Shown here: positions 42,176 to 50,245 of the stretch, in pieces | Numbering within the stretch: position 1 is the stretch's first letter | Layout: each line of letters opens with the position of its first letter | NCBI RefSeq assembly: GCF_006547145.1 | Contig: NZ_CP041244.1 | Span: 4,712,001-4,776,000 of the forward strand | From: Actinomadura sp. WMMA1423 | GTDB taxonomy: Bacteria > Actinomycetota > Actinomycetes > Streptosporangiales > Streptosporangiaceae | DNA: 64,000 nt | Reading direction: 5' to 3' | Made by a program: the position numbers and the translations under genes | Notes under the pieces: model-generated | The model's input: the letters and a program-made list of their open reading frames with translations, nothing else | What the model was told of the DNA's origin: nothing | Databases searched by the model: none

Positions 42176-44011
42176 CTAGAACGCGTCTTCGGGGAGGTCC
42201 ATGACATCGAGGGTGGTGGACTCGGTGATGGCGCGGTCGGAGGCGAGGCGGGGCAGGACGGTCTGGCAGAAGAACTGCGCGGCCGCGACCTTGCCGGTGT
42301 AGAACGCCTTGTCCGAGCCGGAGACGTCGCCGCCGCCGAGCTTGTTCAGGGCGACCTCCGCCTGGCGGCACAGGAGCCAGCCGACGATCAGGTCGCCGAG
42401 GGCGAGGAGCAGGCGGGAGGAGTTCAGCCCGACCTTGTAGAGCTCCTTCGGGTTCTCCATCGAGCCGAGCGCCCAGCCGACCATCGGGTCGAGGATGCCC
42501 TGCACGTCGTCGAGGGCCCGGCCGAGCAGCGCGCGCTCGTTCTTGAGGCGGCCGTTGCCGGCCTCGGACTCGGCGAACTCCCGGATCTGCCCGGCGAGCA
42601 CCTTCAGCGCCTCGCCGTTGTCCCGCAGGATCTTGCGGAAGAACAGGTCCTGGCCCTGGATCGCGGTGGTGCCCTCGTAGAGGGTGTCGATCTTGGAGTC
42701 GCGGATGTACTGCTCGATCGGGTACTCCTGCAGGAAGCCGGACCCGCCGAGCGTCTGCAGCGACTCCGCGCCGAGCAGCGCGTAGGCCCGCTCGGAGCCG
42801 AAGCCCTTCACGATCGGCAGCAGCAGGTCGTTGACCTTCTCGGCCGTCTCGTCCTTGCGGCCCTCGAACTCCGCGACCTGCACGGCGTCCTGGTAGGACG
42901 CGGTGAGCAGCACGAGAGCGCGCATGCCCTCGGCGTAGGCCTTCTGCGTCATGAGGCTGCGCCGGACGTCCGGGTGGTGGGTGATGGTCACCCGCGGAGC
43001 GGTCTTGTCCGTCATCTGCGTCATGTCCGCACCCTGCACGCGCTCCTTCGCGTACTCCAGCGCGTTCAGGTAGCCGGTCGAGAGGGTCGCGATGGCCTTG
43101 GTGCCGACCATCATCCGGGCGTACTCGATGACGAGGAACATCTGCCGGATGCCCTGGTGGACGTCGCCGACCAGGTAGCCGACCGCCGGGTGCTTCTCGC
43201 CGAAGGTCAGCTCGCAGGTCGTGGAGACCTTGAGGCCCATCTTCTTCTCGACGCCCGTCACGTAGGCGCCGTTGCGCTCGCCGAGCTCACCGGTCTCCAC
43301 GTCCACCAGGTACTTGGGGACGAGGAACATCGACAGGCCCTTGGTGCCGGGTCCGGCGCCCTCGGGGCGGGCCAGCACCAGGTGGAAGATGTTCTCGGAC
43401 ATGTCGTGCTCGGCCGAGGTGATGAAGCGCTTGACGCCCTCGATGTGCCAGGTGCCGTCGGGCTGCTGGACGGCCTTGGCGCGCCCGGCGCCGACGTCCG
43501 AGCCGGCGTCCGGCTCGGTCAGCACCATCGTGGCGCCCCACTGCCGCTCGAGGGCCAGTTCGGCGAACTTCTTCTGCTCCGGCGTGCCGATGTACCAGAG
43601 GATCTGCGCGAAACCGGGGCCGGAGGCGAACATGTAGACGGCCGGGTTGGCGCCCAGCACCTGCTCGGCGACCGCCCAGGTGAGCGAGCGCGGCGCGCCG
43701 CTGCCGCCGAACTCGGGGGCGAGGTCCAGCCGGTACCACTCGGCGTCCATCCACGCCTTGAACGACTTCTTGAAGCCCTCCGGCATCGTGACGGTGCCGG
43801 AGGCCGGGTCGAAGACCGGCGGGTTGCGGTCCGCGTCCTCGAAGGAGGCGGCGAGCGGGCCCTCGGCCAGCCGGTTCACCTCGTCGAGGATGCTGCGCAC
43901 GGTGTCCTCGTCCAGTTCGGCGTACGGGCCGCTGCCGAGGAGGTCCTGGCGCCTGAACACCTCGAAGAGGTTGAACTCCAGGTCCCGGAGGTTGCTCTTG
44001 TAGTGCCCCAT
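42176..44011 (-). CDS. Acyl-CoA dehydrogenase (large, FadE5-like)
   Basis: FAD enzyme of fatty-acid beta-oxidation. 611 residues from ATG 44011, longer than the ~380-residue core family and typical of the C-terminally extended FadE5/AcdA type. Visible: MGHYKSNLRDLEFNLFEVF (characteristic start of this subfamily), WGATMVLTEPDAGSDVGAG, GVKRFITSAEHD, RMMVGTKAIATLSTGYLNAL, GAESLQTLGGSGFLQEYPIE and YIRDSKIDTLYEGTTAIQGQ. The last carries the catalytic Glu near residue 446. It is monocistronic; a small palindrome (TACTGGTCAGTA) lies 47 bp upstream of the start and may be a TetR-type operator. Confidence 0.95.
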   Translation of the reverse strand: MGHYKSNLRDLEFNLFEVFRRQDLLGSGPYAELDEDTVRSILDEVNRLAEGPLAASFEDADRNPPVFDPASGTVTMPEGFKKSFKAWMDAEWYRLDLAPEFGGSGAPRSLTWAVAEQVLGANPAVYMFASGPGFAQILWYIGTPEQKKFAELALERQWGATMVLTEPDAGSDVGAGRAKAVQQPDGTWHIEGVKRFITSAEHDMSENIFHLVLARPEGAGPGTKGLSMFLVPKYLVDVETGELGERNGAYVTGVEKKMGLKVSTTCELTFGEKHPAVGYLVGDVHQGIRQMFLVIEYARMMVGTKAIATLSTGYLNALEYAKERVQGADMTQMTDKTAPRVTITHHPDVRRSLMTQKAYAEGMRALVLLTASYQDAVQVAEFEGRKDETAEKVNDLLLPIVKGFGSERAYALLGAESLQTLGGSGFLQEYPIEQYIRDSKIDTLYEGTTAIQGQDLFFRKILRDNGEALKVLAGQIREFAESEAGNGRLKNERALLGRALDDVQGILDPMVGWALGSMENPKELYKVGLNSSRLLLALGDLIVGWLLCRQAEVALNKLGGGDVSGSDKAFYTGKVAAAQFFCQTVLPRLASDRAITESTTLDVMDLPEDAF

Positions 44012-44057
44012 TCGAGACTCCGTCTGGTTCCGGCGGCGACCAGGCGGCCCCGCTGCG

Positions 44058-44069
44058 TACTGGTCAGTA
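44058..44069. promoter_or_regulatory. Candidate operator TACTG-GT-CAGTA upstream of acyl-CoA dehydrogenase
   Basis: Perfect 5-bp arms around a 2-nt spacer, 47 bp before the minus-strand start codon. The size and symmetry fit a TetR-family fatty-acid regulator site, but the regulator is unknown. Confidence 0.4.
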
Positions 44070-44290
44070 ACTCAACATCATGCTACCCGCTGGTAACCAC
44101 TGACAACCACCCCATTCGTGCGGTTTCGGGGGAGGCAGGCCACATCGATACCACGCTCGCGCCCCCCGCGTGACCGAAGTCACGGAGCGTCTCCGGGGCC
44201 CCACGGATCAACGACCCGCCTACGGCCCGCGCGCGAGGGGTGGCAAGATCAGGCGGGCGCGAATTCACCCCGGCGCACGAGGAGGTGCGT

Positions 44291-45628
44291 ATGAAGCAGG
44301 AGGAGGAGGCCGTCCCGAGGCTGACCGTCATCGGGACCGGCTACCTCGGCGCCACGCATGCGGTCTGCATGGCCGTGCTGGGCTACGAGGTCCTCGGCGT
44401 GGACGTCGACCGGCACAAGATCGAGCGGCTGGCGTCCGGCGAGGTCCCGATCTTCGAACCCGGGCTGCCGGAGCTGCTGACGAAGGCGCTCGACTCTGGC
44501 CGGCTCCGGTTCACCACCTCCTTCGCGGAGGCGGGCGAGTTCGGGGACGTCCATTTCGTCTGCGTGGGGACGCCCCAGCAGGCCGGTTCGGACGCCGCCG
44601 ACCTGACCTACGTCGACGCAGCCGTCCGCTCCCTGGCACCGCACCTGCGCCGCAGGTCCCTCGTCGTCGGCAAGTCCACCGTCCCGGTCGGGACGGCCGC
44701 GCGCCTCACCGGCCTGGTGCAGGAGCTGGCGCCGGCCGGGACCGACGTCGAGCTGGCCTGGAACCCCGAGTTCCTGCGCGAGGGCTTCGCCGTGGACGAC
44801 ACCCTGCGCCCCGACCGGCTGGTGTTCGGCGTCGCGTCCGACTGGGCGCACGAGCGGCTGCGGGCGGCGTTCAAGCCCGTCCTCGACCTCGGCACGCCGG
44901 TGATCCGCACGGACCTCGCGACCGCGGAGCTGGTCAAGGTCGCGGCCAACTCCTTCCTCGCCACCAAGATCTCCTACATCAACGCGATGGCCGAGGTCTG
45001 CGAGGCGGTCGGCGCCGACGTCAAGGACCTCGCCGACTCGCTCGCGCTGGACGACCGGATCGGCGGCAAGTTCCTGCGGCCGGGCCTCGGGTTCGGCGGC
45101 GGCTGCCTGCCGAAGGACATCCGGGCGTTCGCGCACCGCGCCGAGGAGATCGGCGTCGGCCAGGCCGTGTCGTTCCTGCGCGAGGTGGACGACATCAACC
45201 GGCGGCGCAGGGCCCGCACCGTCGACCTCGTCCGGGAGCTGCTCGGCGGCGACTTCGCCGGCAGGCGCGTCGCCGCCTGGGGCGCCGCGTTCAAGCCGAA
45301 CTCCGACGACATCCGGGACGCGCCCGCGCTGGACGTGGCGCGCACCATCCACGGCCTCGGCGGGGACGTGCGCGTCTACGACCCGGTCGCCCTCGGCAAC
45401 GCCCGCCGGGCGTTCCCCGAGCTGACCTACGGCGAGAGCGCGTTCGACGTGGCGCGGGACGCCGACGTCGTCGTCCTGCTGACCGAGTGGTCGGACTTCC
45501 GGGAGGTCGACCCGGAGGCGCTGGCCGGGATCGTCCGGCACAAACGGGTCGTGGACGGCCGGCACGCGCTCGACGCCGCGCAGTGGCGCGCGGCGGGCTG
45601 GGAGTACCGCGCCCTCGGCCGGTCGTAG
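44291..45628 (+). CDS. UDP-glucose/GDP-mannose dehydrogenase family protein
   Basis: NAD-dependent four-electron oxidation of a nucleotide sugar to its uronic acid, feeding cell-envelope polysaccharide. 445 residues from ATG 44291 (GGAGGTGCGT upstream). The Rossmann start is LTVIGTGYLGATHAVCMAVL with VDVD further on. VGTPQ, STVPVGTAARL, NPEFLREGFAVDD, ELVKVAANSFLATKISYINA and the catalytic Cys272 in GFGGGCLPKDIRAF follow. The C-terminal NAD-lid domain has WGAAFKPNSDDIRDAPALDV. Sequence favours UDP-glucose 6-dehydrogenase over GDP-mannose dehydrogenase but does not exclude it. It diverges from the acyl-CoA dehydrogenase gene. Confidence 0.93.
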   Translation: MKQEEEAVPRLTVIGTGYLGATHAVCMAVLGYEVLGVDVDRHKIERLASGEVPIFEPGLPELLTKALDSGRLRFTTSFAEAGEFGDVHFVCVGTPQQAGSDAADLTYVDAAVRSLAPHLRRRSLVVGKSTVPVGTAARLTGLVQELAPAGTDVELAWNPEFLREGFAVDDTLRPDRLVFGVASDWAHERLRAAFKPVLDLGTPVIRTDLATAELVKVAANSFLATKISYINAMAEVCEAVGADVKDLADSLALDDRIGGKFLRPGLGFGGGCLPKDIRAFAHRAEEIGVGQAVSFLREVDDINRRRRARTVDLVRELLGGDFAGRRVAAWGAAFKPNSDDIRDAPALDVARTIHGLGGDVRVYDPVALGNARRAFPELTYGESAFDVARDADVVVLLTEWSDFREVDPEALAGIVRHKRVVDGRHALDAAQWRAAGWEYRALGRS

Positions 45629-45698
45629 CCGGGGGAACATCCCGCGCCGGGGAGCCGTTCAGCGACTGAGGGCCGCGTCCGGGCACGGGCGGTCTCTC

Positions 45699-45738
45699 CC
45701 GGACGAGGTGCGCCGTACCCGGAACGCGAAGACGGCGC
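45699..45738 (+). promoter_or_regulatory. Guanidine-III (ykkC-III) riboswitch
   Basis: The block starting ccggacgaggtgcgccgtac, continuing with a ccgg repeat and ending gacggcgc, reproduces the conserved guanidine-III class as I remember it from the Thermobifida fusca structure. The H-type pseudoknot can be drawn: ccgg 45699-45702 with ccgg 45719-45722, and gcgccgt 45710-45716 with acggcgc 45732-45738. It ends 36 nt before the start codon of a SugE/Gdx-type exporter gene, which is the known gene partner of this class. Guanidine binding would be expected to expose the downstream ribosome site. Confidence 0.9.
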
Positions 45739-45774
45739 GTGACAGCAGTCGTCTCGTTTTCCGGGAGTGCCACC

Positions 45775-46101
45775 ATGGCCTGGATCCTCGTCATCGTCGC
45801 CGGCCTCTTCGAGGTCGCCATGGCCCTGTGCCTGAAGGCCAGCAAGGGCTTCACCCAGCCGCTGGAGTCGGCGGGGTTCCTCGTGTTCGCCGTGGCGAGC
45901 TTCGGCCTGCTCACCGTCGCGCTGAAGCACCTGGAGGTCGGCACCGCCTACGCCGTCTGGGTCGGCATCGGCGCGGTCGGGACGGCGGCGCTCGGCATGC
46001 TCGTCATGGGCGACGAGGTCTCCGCGGCGCGGATCGTCGCGCTCGCGTTCATCGTCCTCGGGGTCGTCGGCCTGAACCTGGCCGGGGGCGGAAGCCACTG
46101 A
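45775..46101 (+). CDS. SMR-family exporter, SugE/Gdx (guanidinium) type
   Basis: 108-residue four-helix small multidrug-resistance protein from ATG 45775 (GGGAG upstream). WILVIVAGLFEVAMALCLKA contains the essential membrane Glu. SKGFTQP replaces the drug-type SEGFT, LEVGTAYAVWVGIGAVGTAA is the dimer-contact signature, and MGDEVSAARIVALAFIVLG forms helix 4. The SKGFT and VGIGAVG features fit the Gdx/SugE guanidinium/proton antiporter group, and the guanidine-III riboswitch directly upstream supports this substrate. It acts as an antiparallel dimer in the membrane. Only one gene is present, as is usual for Gdx. Confidence 0.93.
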   Translation: MAWILVIVAGLFEVAMALCLKASKGFTQPLESAGFLVFAVASFGLLTVALKHLEVGTAYAVWVGIGAVGTAALGMLVMGDEVSAARIVALAFIVLGVVGLNLAGGGSH

Positions 46102-46265
46102 CGGCGCCCGCCGCCCGTTGATCACCTGGCCGCGGGCACCCCCGCGGCCAGGTGCGGCCATCGATTTCGCAGGTCAGGAAAGTTCCCAGGAACGTAATCT
46201 CCCGTAACAGCGTCTATGGGACGAAGAGAGCGCGGGGAGTCGCTCGAACACGGGAGGGACGGACC

Positions 46266-47051
46266 TTGGTCTTCAAGAAGCTGCGCCAGGCGATGGGCAT
46301 CGGCGGTCCATCGATCGAGACGGTTCTGCACGACCCCAACACCACGCCCGGCGGCGTCGTCACCGGCGAGATCGCCATCATCGGAGGCCAGTTCAACAGC
46401 GACATCAAGGCGGTGAACCTCGCCCTGCGCACCCGGGTGGAGGTCGAGTCGGGCGACAACGAGTACACCTCCAACCTGGAGTACTCCAAGATGCCGGTCG
46501 CGGGCGGGTTCAGCCTCCAGGAGGGCGCGCGGCACAGCATCCCGTTCCAGTTCCCGATCCCGTGGGAGGCGCCGCTCACGCACATGTACGGGCGTCCTCT
46601 GCACGGCACGACGGTCGGGCTCGCGACGGAGCTGGAGGTCGCGGGCGCGGTCGACCCGGGCGACCTCGACCCCATCGTCGTCCACCCGCTGCCCGCGCAG
46701 GAGCGCATCCTGGTCGCGTTCTCCAACCTCGGCTTCCAGTTCCGCAACGCGGACTGCGAGAAGGGCCGCATCTGGGGCGTGCACCAGGAGCTGCCCTTCT
46801 ACCAGGAGATCGAGTTCTACCCGCCGGGGCAGTACGCGCGCGGCATCAAGCAGCTCGAAGTGACGTTCGTGTCCTACCCGCAGTCGATGGAGGTCGTGCT
46901 GGAGCTCGACAAGCGCGGCGGGGTGTTCACCGAAGGCCATGACGCGTTCAGCCGGTTCACGGTCGACTACGCGACGGTCGAGCACACCAACTGGGAGCAG
47001 CAGCTCGACGGCTTCCTGCGGGAGGCCGGGCGCCGGCGGGGCTTCTTCTAA
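46266..47051 (+). CDS. Sporulation-control protein Spo0M (arrestin-like)
   Basis: 261 residues from TTG 46266 (GGGAGGG 7 nt upstream). The start FKKLRQAMGIGGPSIETVLH and the phrases PGGVVTGEIAIIGGQFNSDI, HSIPFQFPIPWEAPLTHMYG, TVGLATELEVAGAVDPGDLD, YQEIEFYPPGQYARGIKQLE and VVLELDKRGG are the full Spo0M signature. Spo0M has an arrestin-like N-domain. In Bacillus it is linked to sporulation control and the cytoskeleton; its role in actinomycetes is unsettled. A strong hairpin follows, then the second beta-helix membrane protein gene. Confidence 0.95.
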   Translation: MVFKKLRQAMGIGGPSIETVLHDPNTTPGGVVTGEIAIIGGQFNSDIKAVNLALRTRVEVESGDNEYTSNLEYSKMPVAGGFSLQEGARHSIPFQFPIPWEAPLTHMYGRPLHGTTVGLATELEVAGAVDPGDLDPIVVHPLPAQERILVAFSNLGFQFRNADCEKGRIWGVHQELPFYQEIEFYPPGQYARGIKQLEVTFVSYPQSMEVVLELDKRGGVFTEGHDAFSRFTVDYATVEHTNWEQQLDGFLREAGRRRGFF

Positions 47052-47090
47052 CCGCCGTCCGGTGCCGGCCGCCGTCCGGCAGTCCACGGG

Positions 47091-47124
47091 GATCCCCTCC
47101 GCGATGTTGATCGCGGAGGGGATC
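47091..47124 (+). terminator. Terminator after spo0M
   Basis: gatcccctccgcgat / atcgcggaggggatc, perfect 15-bp stem with a gttg loop, 39 bp after the stop codon and 20 bp before the next start codon. Confidence 0.9.
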
Positions 47125-47144
47125 TCCGCGTAGAAAGAGGTCCC

Positions 47145-48602
47145 GTGCCCCAGCCCCCCGGACTGAACGACGCGGAACGGCGCCTCTGGACGGCGTTCCC
47201 CACCGGTTCGGCCGTCGTCCTCGGTGACGACCGCCCGGCCGGCCCGCTGCCCGACCGCATCGTGCGCGCCGAGATCATCACGCGGCTGCTGCTCGGCGAG
47301 TGCGAGGCCCGCCCCGGCGCGGTCGCGGCCGTCCGGCTCCGCGGCGCCTACGTCACCGGACGGCTCGACGTGTCGGGAGGCGGCGTCGAGGCCGAACTGC
47401 TCCTGGAGAACTGCCGGCTCGTCGAGGAGCCCGCGTTCGCCAACGCCGAGACGCGCCAGCTCCGGTTCTCCGGCTGCCGGATGCCCGGCTTCGACGGCGG
47501 CGGCCTGCGCGCGGACGGCTTCCTCAGCCTGTCCGGCTCCGAGATCGAGGGCGAGGTCCGGCTGCCCCGGGCGCAGATCCTCGGCGGCCTGCGGATGAAC
47601 GGGACGCGGGTCACCTCGTCCGCGCCGGAGAAGTGGGCGGTCTCCGGCGGCGCGCTCGTCGTGGACGCCGGAGCGTTCATCAGGGACGCCGAGATCACCG
47701 GCGGCGTGCGGTTCGTCGGCGCGCGGATGAACGGCGGGCTCTTCATGGAGCGCACCACGCTCACCAACCCCGGCCGCATCGCCCTGGACGCGCAGAACAT
47801 GGTCGTCGAGGACACCGCCGAGCTGAGCCACGGGTTCAGCACGCTCGGCACCGTCCGGCTGCGCAGCGCCCGCGTCAACGGCATCCTGTCGTTCTCGCGG
47901 GGCCGCCTCGACTCCGGCGACCCGGCGCGGATGGCGCTGCACGCGAGCCATCTGCAGGCCGACGAGCTGATGCTGTGGCCGGCGGAGAAGATCAAGGGCC
48001 GGGTGTCGCTGTCGTACTCCAGGATCGACCTGATCATGGACCATCCGGACATCTGGCCGGACGAGCTGTACCTGAACGGCCTGGCGTACCAGACGCTGCG
48101 CGGCGCCGAGTTCAAGGACCGCCTCAGCTGGGTCTCGCGGGACAAGGAGTTCCACCTCCAGCCGTACGAGCAGCTCGCCGGCTGGTACCACGGCATCGGC
48201 CACGACGATCTGGCCCGGAAGGTCCAGCTCGCCAAGATGCGGGCGCGGCGCCGCGGGCTGCATCCGATCGCCCGCGCGTGGAACCACGTGCTCGACTGGA
48301 CGGTCGGGTTCGGCTACCGGCCCTGGCTGGCGTTCGCCTGGTTCGCCGCCCTGCTGGCCGTAGGGACGACCGTGTTCTCGATCGAGCATCCCCGTGCGGT
48401 CAAGCCGCCGGACGAGCTGCCCGCCTTCCACGCGCTGATCTACACGCTGGACCTGCTGATCCCGCTCGACACGTTCGGCCAGCAGCTCTCCTACGACCCG
48501 GTGAACTGGTCGCGCTGGGTGGGGTACGGGCTCGTCGCGACGGGGTGGGTGCTGGTGACGGCCCTGATCGCCGGCGCGACGCGGGTGCTGCGCCCGAACT
48601 GA
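47145..48602 (+). CDS. Beta-helix membrane protein with pore-like C-terminus (paralog of 31283-32902)
   Basis: 485 residues from GTG 47145 (AAGAGGTCCC upstream). Same plan as the 31-kb protein: head LNDAERRLWTAFPTGSAVVL and RAEIITRLLLGECEARPGAV; solenoid ~60-290 with AVRLRGAYVTGRLDVSGGGV, LRFSGCRMPGFDGGGL, RMNGGLFMERTTLTNPGRIA; neck EQLAGWYHGIGHDDLARKVQ. Then GFGYRPWLAFAWFAALLAVG (helix 1), FHALIYTLDLLIPLDTFGQQ (loop), and VGYGLVATGWVLVTALIAGA (helix 2). The loop keeps the YTLDLL(L/I)P core of its paralog. There is no catalytic motif, so the frequent oxidoreductase label for such proteins is not supported here. Confidence 0.85.
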   Translation: MPQPPGLNDAERRLWTAFPTGSAVVLGDDRPAGPLPDRIVRAEIITRLLLGECEARPGAVAAVRLRGAYVTGRLDVSGGGVEAELLLENCRLVEEPAFANAETRQLRFSGCRMPGFDGGGLRADGFLSLSGSEIEGEVRLPRAQILGGLRMNGTRVTSSAPEKWAVSGGALVVDAGAFIRDAEITGGVRFVGARMNGGLFMERTTLTNPGRIALDAQNMVVEDTAELSHGFSTLGTVRLRSARVNGILSFSRGRLDSGDPARMALHASHLQADELMLWPAEKIKGRVSLSYSRIDLIMDHPDIWPDELYLNGLAYQTLRGAEFKDRLSWVSRDKEFHLQPYEQLAGWYHGIGHDDLARKVQLAKMRARRRGLHPIARAWNHVLDWTVGFGYRPWLAFAWFAALLAVGTTVFSIEHPRAVKPPDELPAFHALIYTLDLLIPLDTFGQQLSYDPVNWSRWVGYGLVATGWVLVTALIAGATRVLRPN

Positions 48603-48721
48603 GCCGCCGCCCGGGACCGGGGCCGGCGCAGCGGGCCGCCCGCCCGAAGCGGGTCCGCGCCGAACCAGGGCGCCGCCCCGGACGTCATTGGGGGGTAGGG
48701 GATCGAGGAGAATGGGACGCC

Positions 48722-49480
48722 ATGGGCACGTATCTGATCACGGGGGCGACGGGCGGCATCGGCACGGCGGTGGCGGAGCTGCTGCGCGAGCGCGGGCACG
48801 ACCTCCTCCTCACCGGCCGCTCCCCCGAGCGCCTCGACCGTCTCGCCGCGACGCTGCGCGGGGGCGCGCACGCGGCCACGCAGGTCATCAACCGGGGAGC
48901 GGTCGCCTCGCCGCCGCGCGCGGCGACCATCGGCACGATCCCGCTCGACCTGACCGGGCCGCGCCGCATCGAGGCGTCGCTCGCGGAGGCCGGGATCCCC
49001 GCGCGGCTGGACGGCGTCGTCCACGCGGCGGGCATGGTGCATCTCGGGACGGTCGCCGACACCGAGGCCGACGAGTGGATCGAGCACCTGTCGGTCAACC
49101 TGGTGTCGGCCGCGGAGCTGACGCGGCTGCTGCTGCCCGCGCTGCGCGCCGCCGAGGGCCACGTCGTGTTCGTCAACTCCACCGCCGGACTGCGCGCCAA
49201 ACCCGAGTGGTCGGCGTACGCGGCGAGCAAGGCCGGCCTGCGCGCGCTGGCCGACTCGCTGCGCGCGGAGGAGCCGTCCCTGCGCGTCACGACCGTCTAC
49301 CCGGGGCGGACGGCCACGGAGATGCAGCGCAGCGTCCGCGCCCAGGAGGGCCACCCCTACGCCGAGGACGACTTCGCGGCCCCGGGAACCGTCGCGCGCG
49401 TGCTGGTCGCCGCGCTGGAGACGCCGCGGGACGCCGTGGTCTCGGACATCACCGTCCGGCCGGGTCCATCGCGGCGCTGA
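48722..49480 (+). CDS. SDR-family oxidoreductase
   Basis: 252 residues from ATG 48722. Classical short-chain dehydrogenase: cofactor loop YLITGATGGIGTAVAELL, LLLTGRSPERLDRLA (Arg suggests NADPH), VVHAAGMVHLG, HVVFVNSTAGLRAKPEWSAY with the catalytic Ser, and YAASKAGLRALADSL with Tyr/Lys. A short insertion (GGAHAATQVINRGAVASPPR) after the second strand is not typical. VTTVYPGRTATEMQRSV is the usual product-side segment. The substrate is unknown. It ends at a hairpin facing the secreted protein gene. Confidence 0.92.
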   Translation: MGTYLITGATGGIGTAVAELLRERGHDLLLTGRSPERLDRLAATLRGGAHAATQVINRGAVASPPRAATIGTIPLDLTGPRRIEASLAEAGIPARLDGVVHAAGMVHLGTVADTEADEWIEHLSVNLVSAAELTRLLLPALRAAEGHVVFVNSTAGLRAKPEWSAYAASKAGLRALADSLRAEEPSLRVTTVYPGRTATEMQRSVRAQEGHPYAEDDFAAPGTVARVLVAALETPRDAVVSDITVRPGPSRR

Positions 49481-49514
49481 CGGCCGCGTCGCCGCCGGAA
49501 CGGCCACGCGGCCG
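49481..49514. terminator. Hairpin between convergent SDR and secreted-protein genes
   Basis: cggccgcgt / acgcggccg, perfect 9-bp stem beginning immediately after the SDR stop codon; 16-nt loop region. Confidence 0.6.
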
Positions 49515-49599
49515 CCGTTCGCCGCGCCCGGACCCCCGCACCGGCTGCGGCCGGGGATGAACCCGCCGCCGCCGCTCCTCCGGTCGCACCGGGCGGGCG

Positions 49600-50052
49600 T
49601 CAGGCGGGGCCGGTCGCCCGCCGCCGTGCCGCGAGCGTCAGCCCGCCACCCGCGAGGACCGTCGCCAGTCCCGCCGCGACGAGCGCGGAGTCCGTGCCGG
49701 TGGAGGCGCCGCCCGCACCCGCCTTCACGCCGTCGGTGGGGATGACGCGGAGCTTGCGCAGGTACTTGACGTCGATGAAACCGTGCCGGAGCTGGACCGG
49801 GACGTTGCCGCGGATCTCGGTATAGCCCGTCTTCTTGCAGTCGGCCCACGGCTTCTGGTGGTACTTCAGCACGCCCACGACCTTCGAGTGCACATTCGGC
49901 AGCTCGTGGACGTTGAGTCCGTGCGGCGCCGTGACGAGATACTCGCAGAGCTGGACGTCGGCCCGCGCCTCCGCCGTCCCCGACCCGAACACGGCGAACG
50001 CTCCTGCGGCCGCCCCCGCGGCGGCCACCGCCATCACTCTTCGCGCAACCAT
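49600..50052 (-). CDS. Small secreted, possibly wall-anchored protein
   Basis: 150 residues from ATG 50052 (GGGGGAGAAGC upstream). The signal peptide is VMAVAAAGAAAGAFAVFGSG (~6-28). The mature part (~35-105) has LCEYLVTAPHGLNVHELPNV, VVGVLKYHQKPWADCKK and GNVPVQLRHGFIDVKYLRKL, an SH3-like layout (LNVH.LP......V.VL..) with two cysteines. The tail is GASTGTDSALVAAGLATVLA, then GGGLTLAARRR: a hydrophobic helix and Arg cluster preceded by xASTGTD, close to the LAxTG sorting signal of class E sortases except that Leu is Gly. Function unknown. Confidence 0.78.
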   Translation of the reverse strand: MVARRVMAVAAAGAAAGAFAVFGSGTAEARADVQLCEYLVTAPHGLNVHELPNVHSKVVGVLKYHQKPWADCKKTGYTEIRGNVPVQLRHGFIDVKYLRKLRVIPTDGVKAGAGGASTGTDSALVAAGLATVLAGGGLTLAARRRATGPA

Positions 50053-50245
50053 GCTTCTCCCCCTGATCGTTCCTCCTGGTGGGCGCGGCCGCCCACCTCG
50101 GGGGACCGATACCCGACGAAGATCAAGAAGAGCCATGCAGACGACAAAACAATGGAGTCGCCAGTTTTTCATCTATTCGCAACAAAAAGCCTTTAGCGGC
50201 AAATTCGGGACAACCCGCCGAACGCTCCCCGGGGCGCCCCGTTCC

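Noticed and set aside
44170..45669. Alternative 499-codon frame over the nucleotide-sugar dehydrogenase
   Set aside because: Out-of-frame shadow; the dehydrogenase frame has the full NAD loop, catalytic Cys and ribosome site.
45661..45710. Mini-ykkC (guanidine-II) type double ACGR hairpins upstream of the SMR gene
   Set aside because: Loops acgg and acga occur, but the flanking bases do not pair; the class III pseudoknot explains the same region fully.
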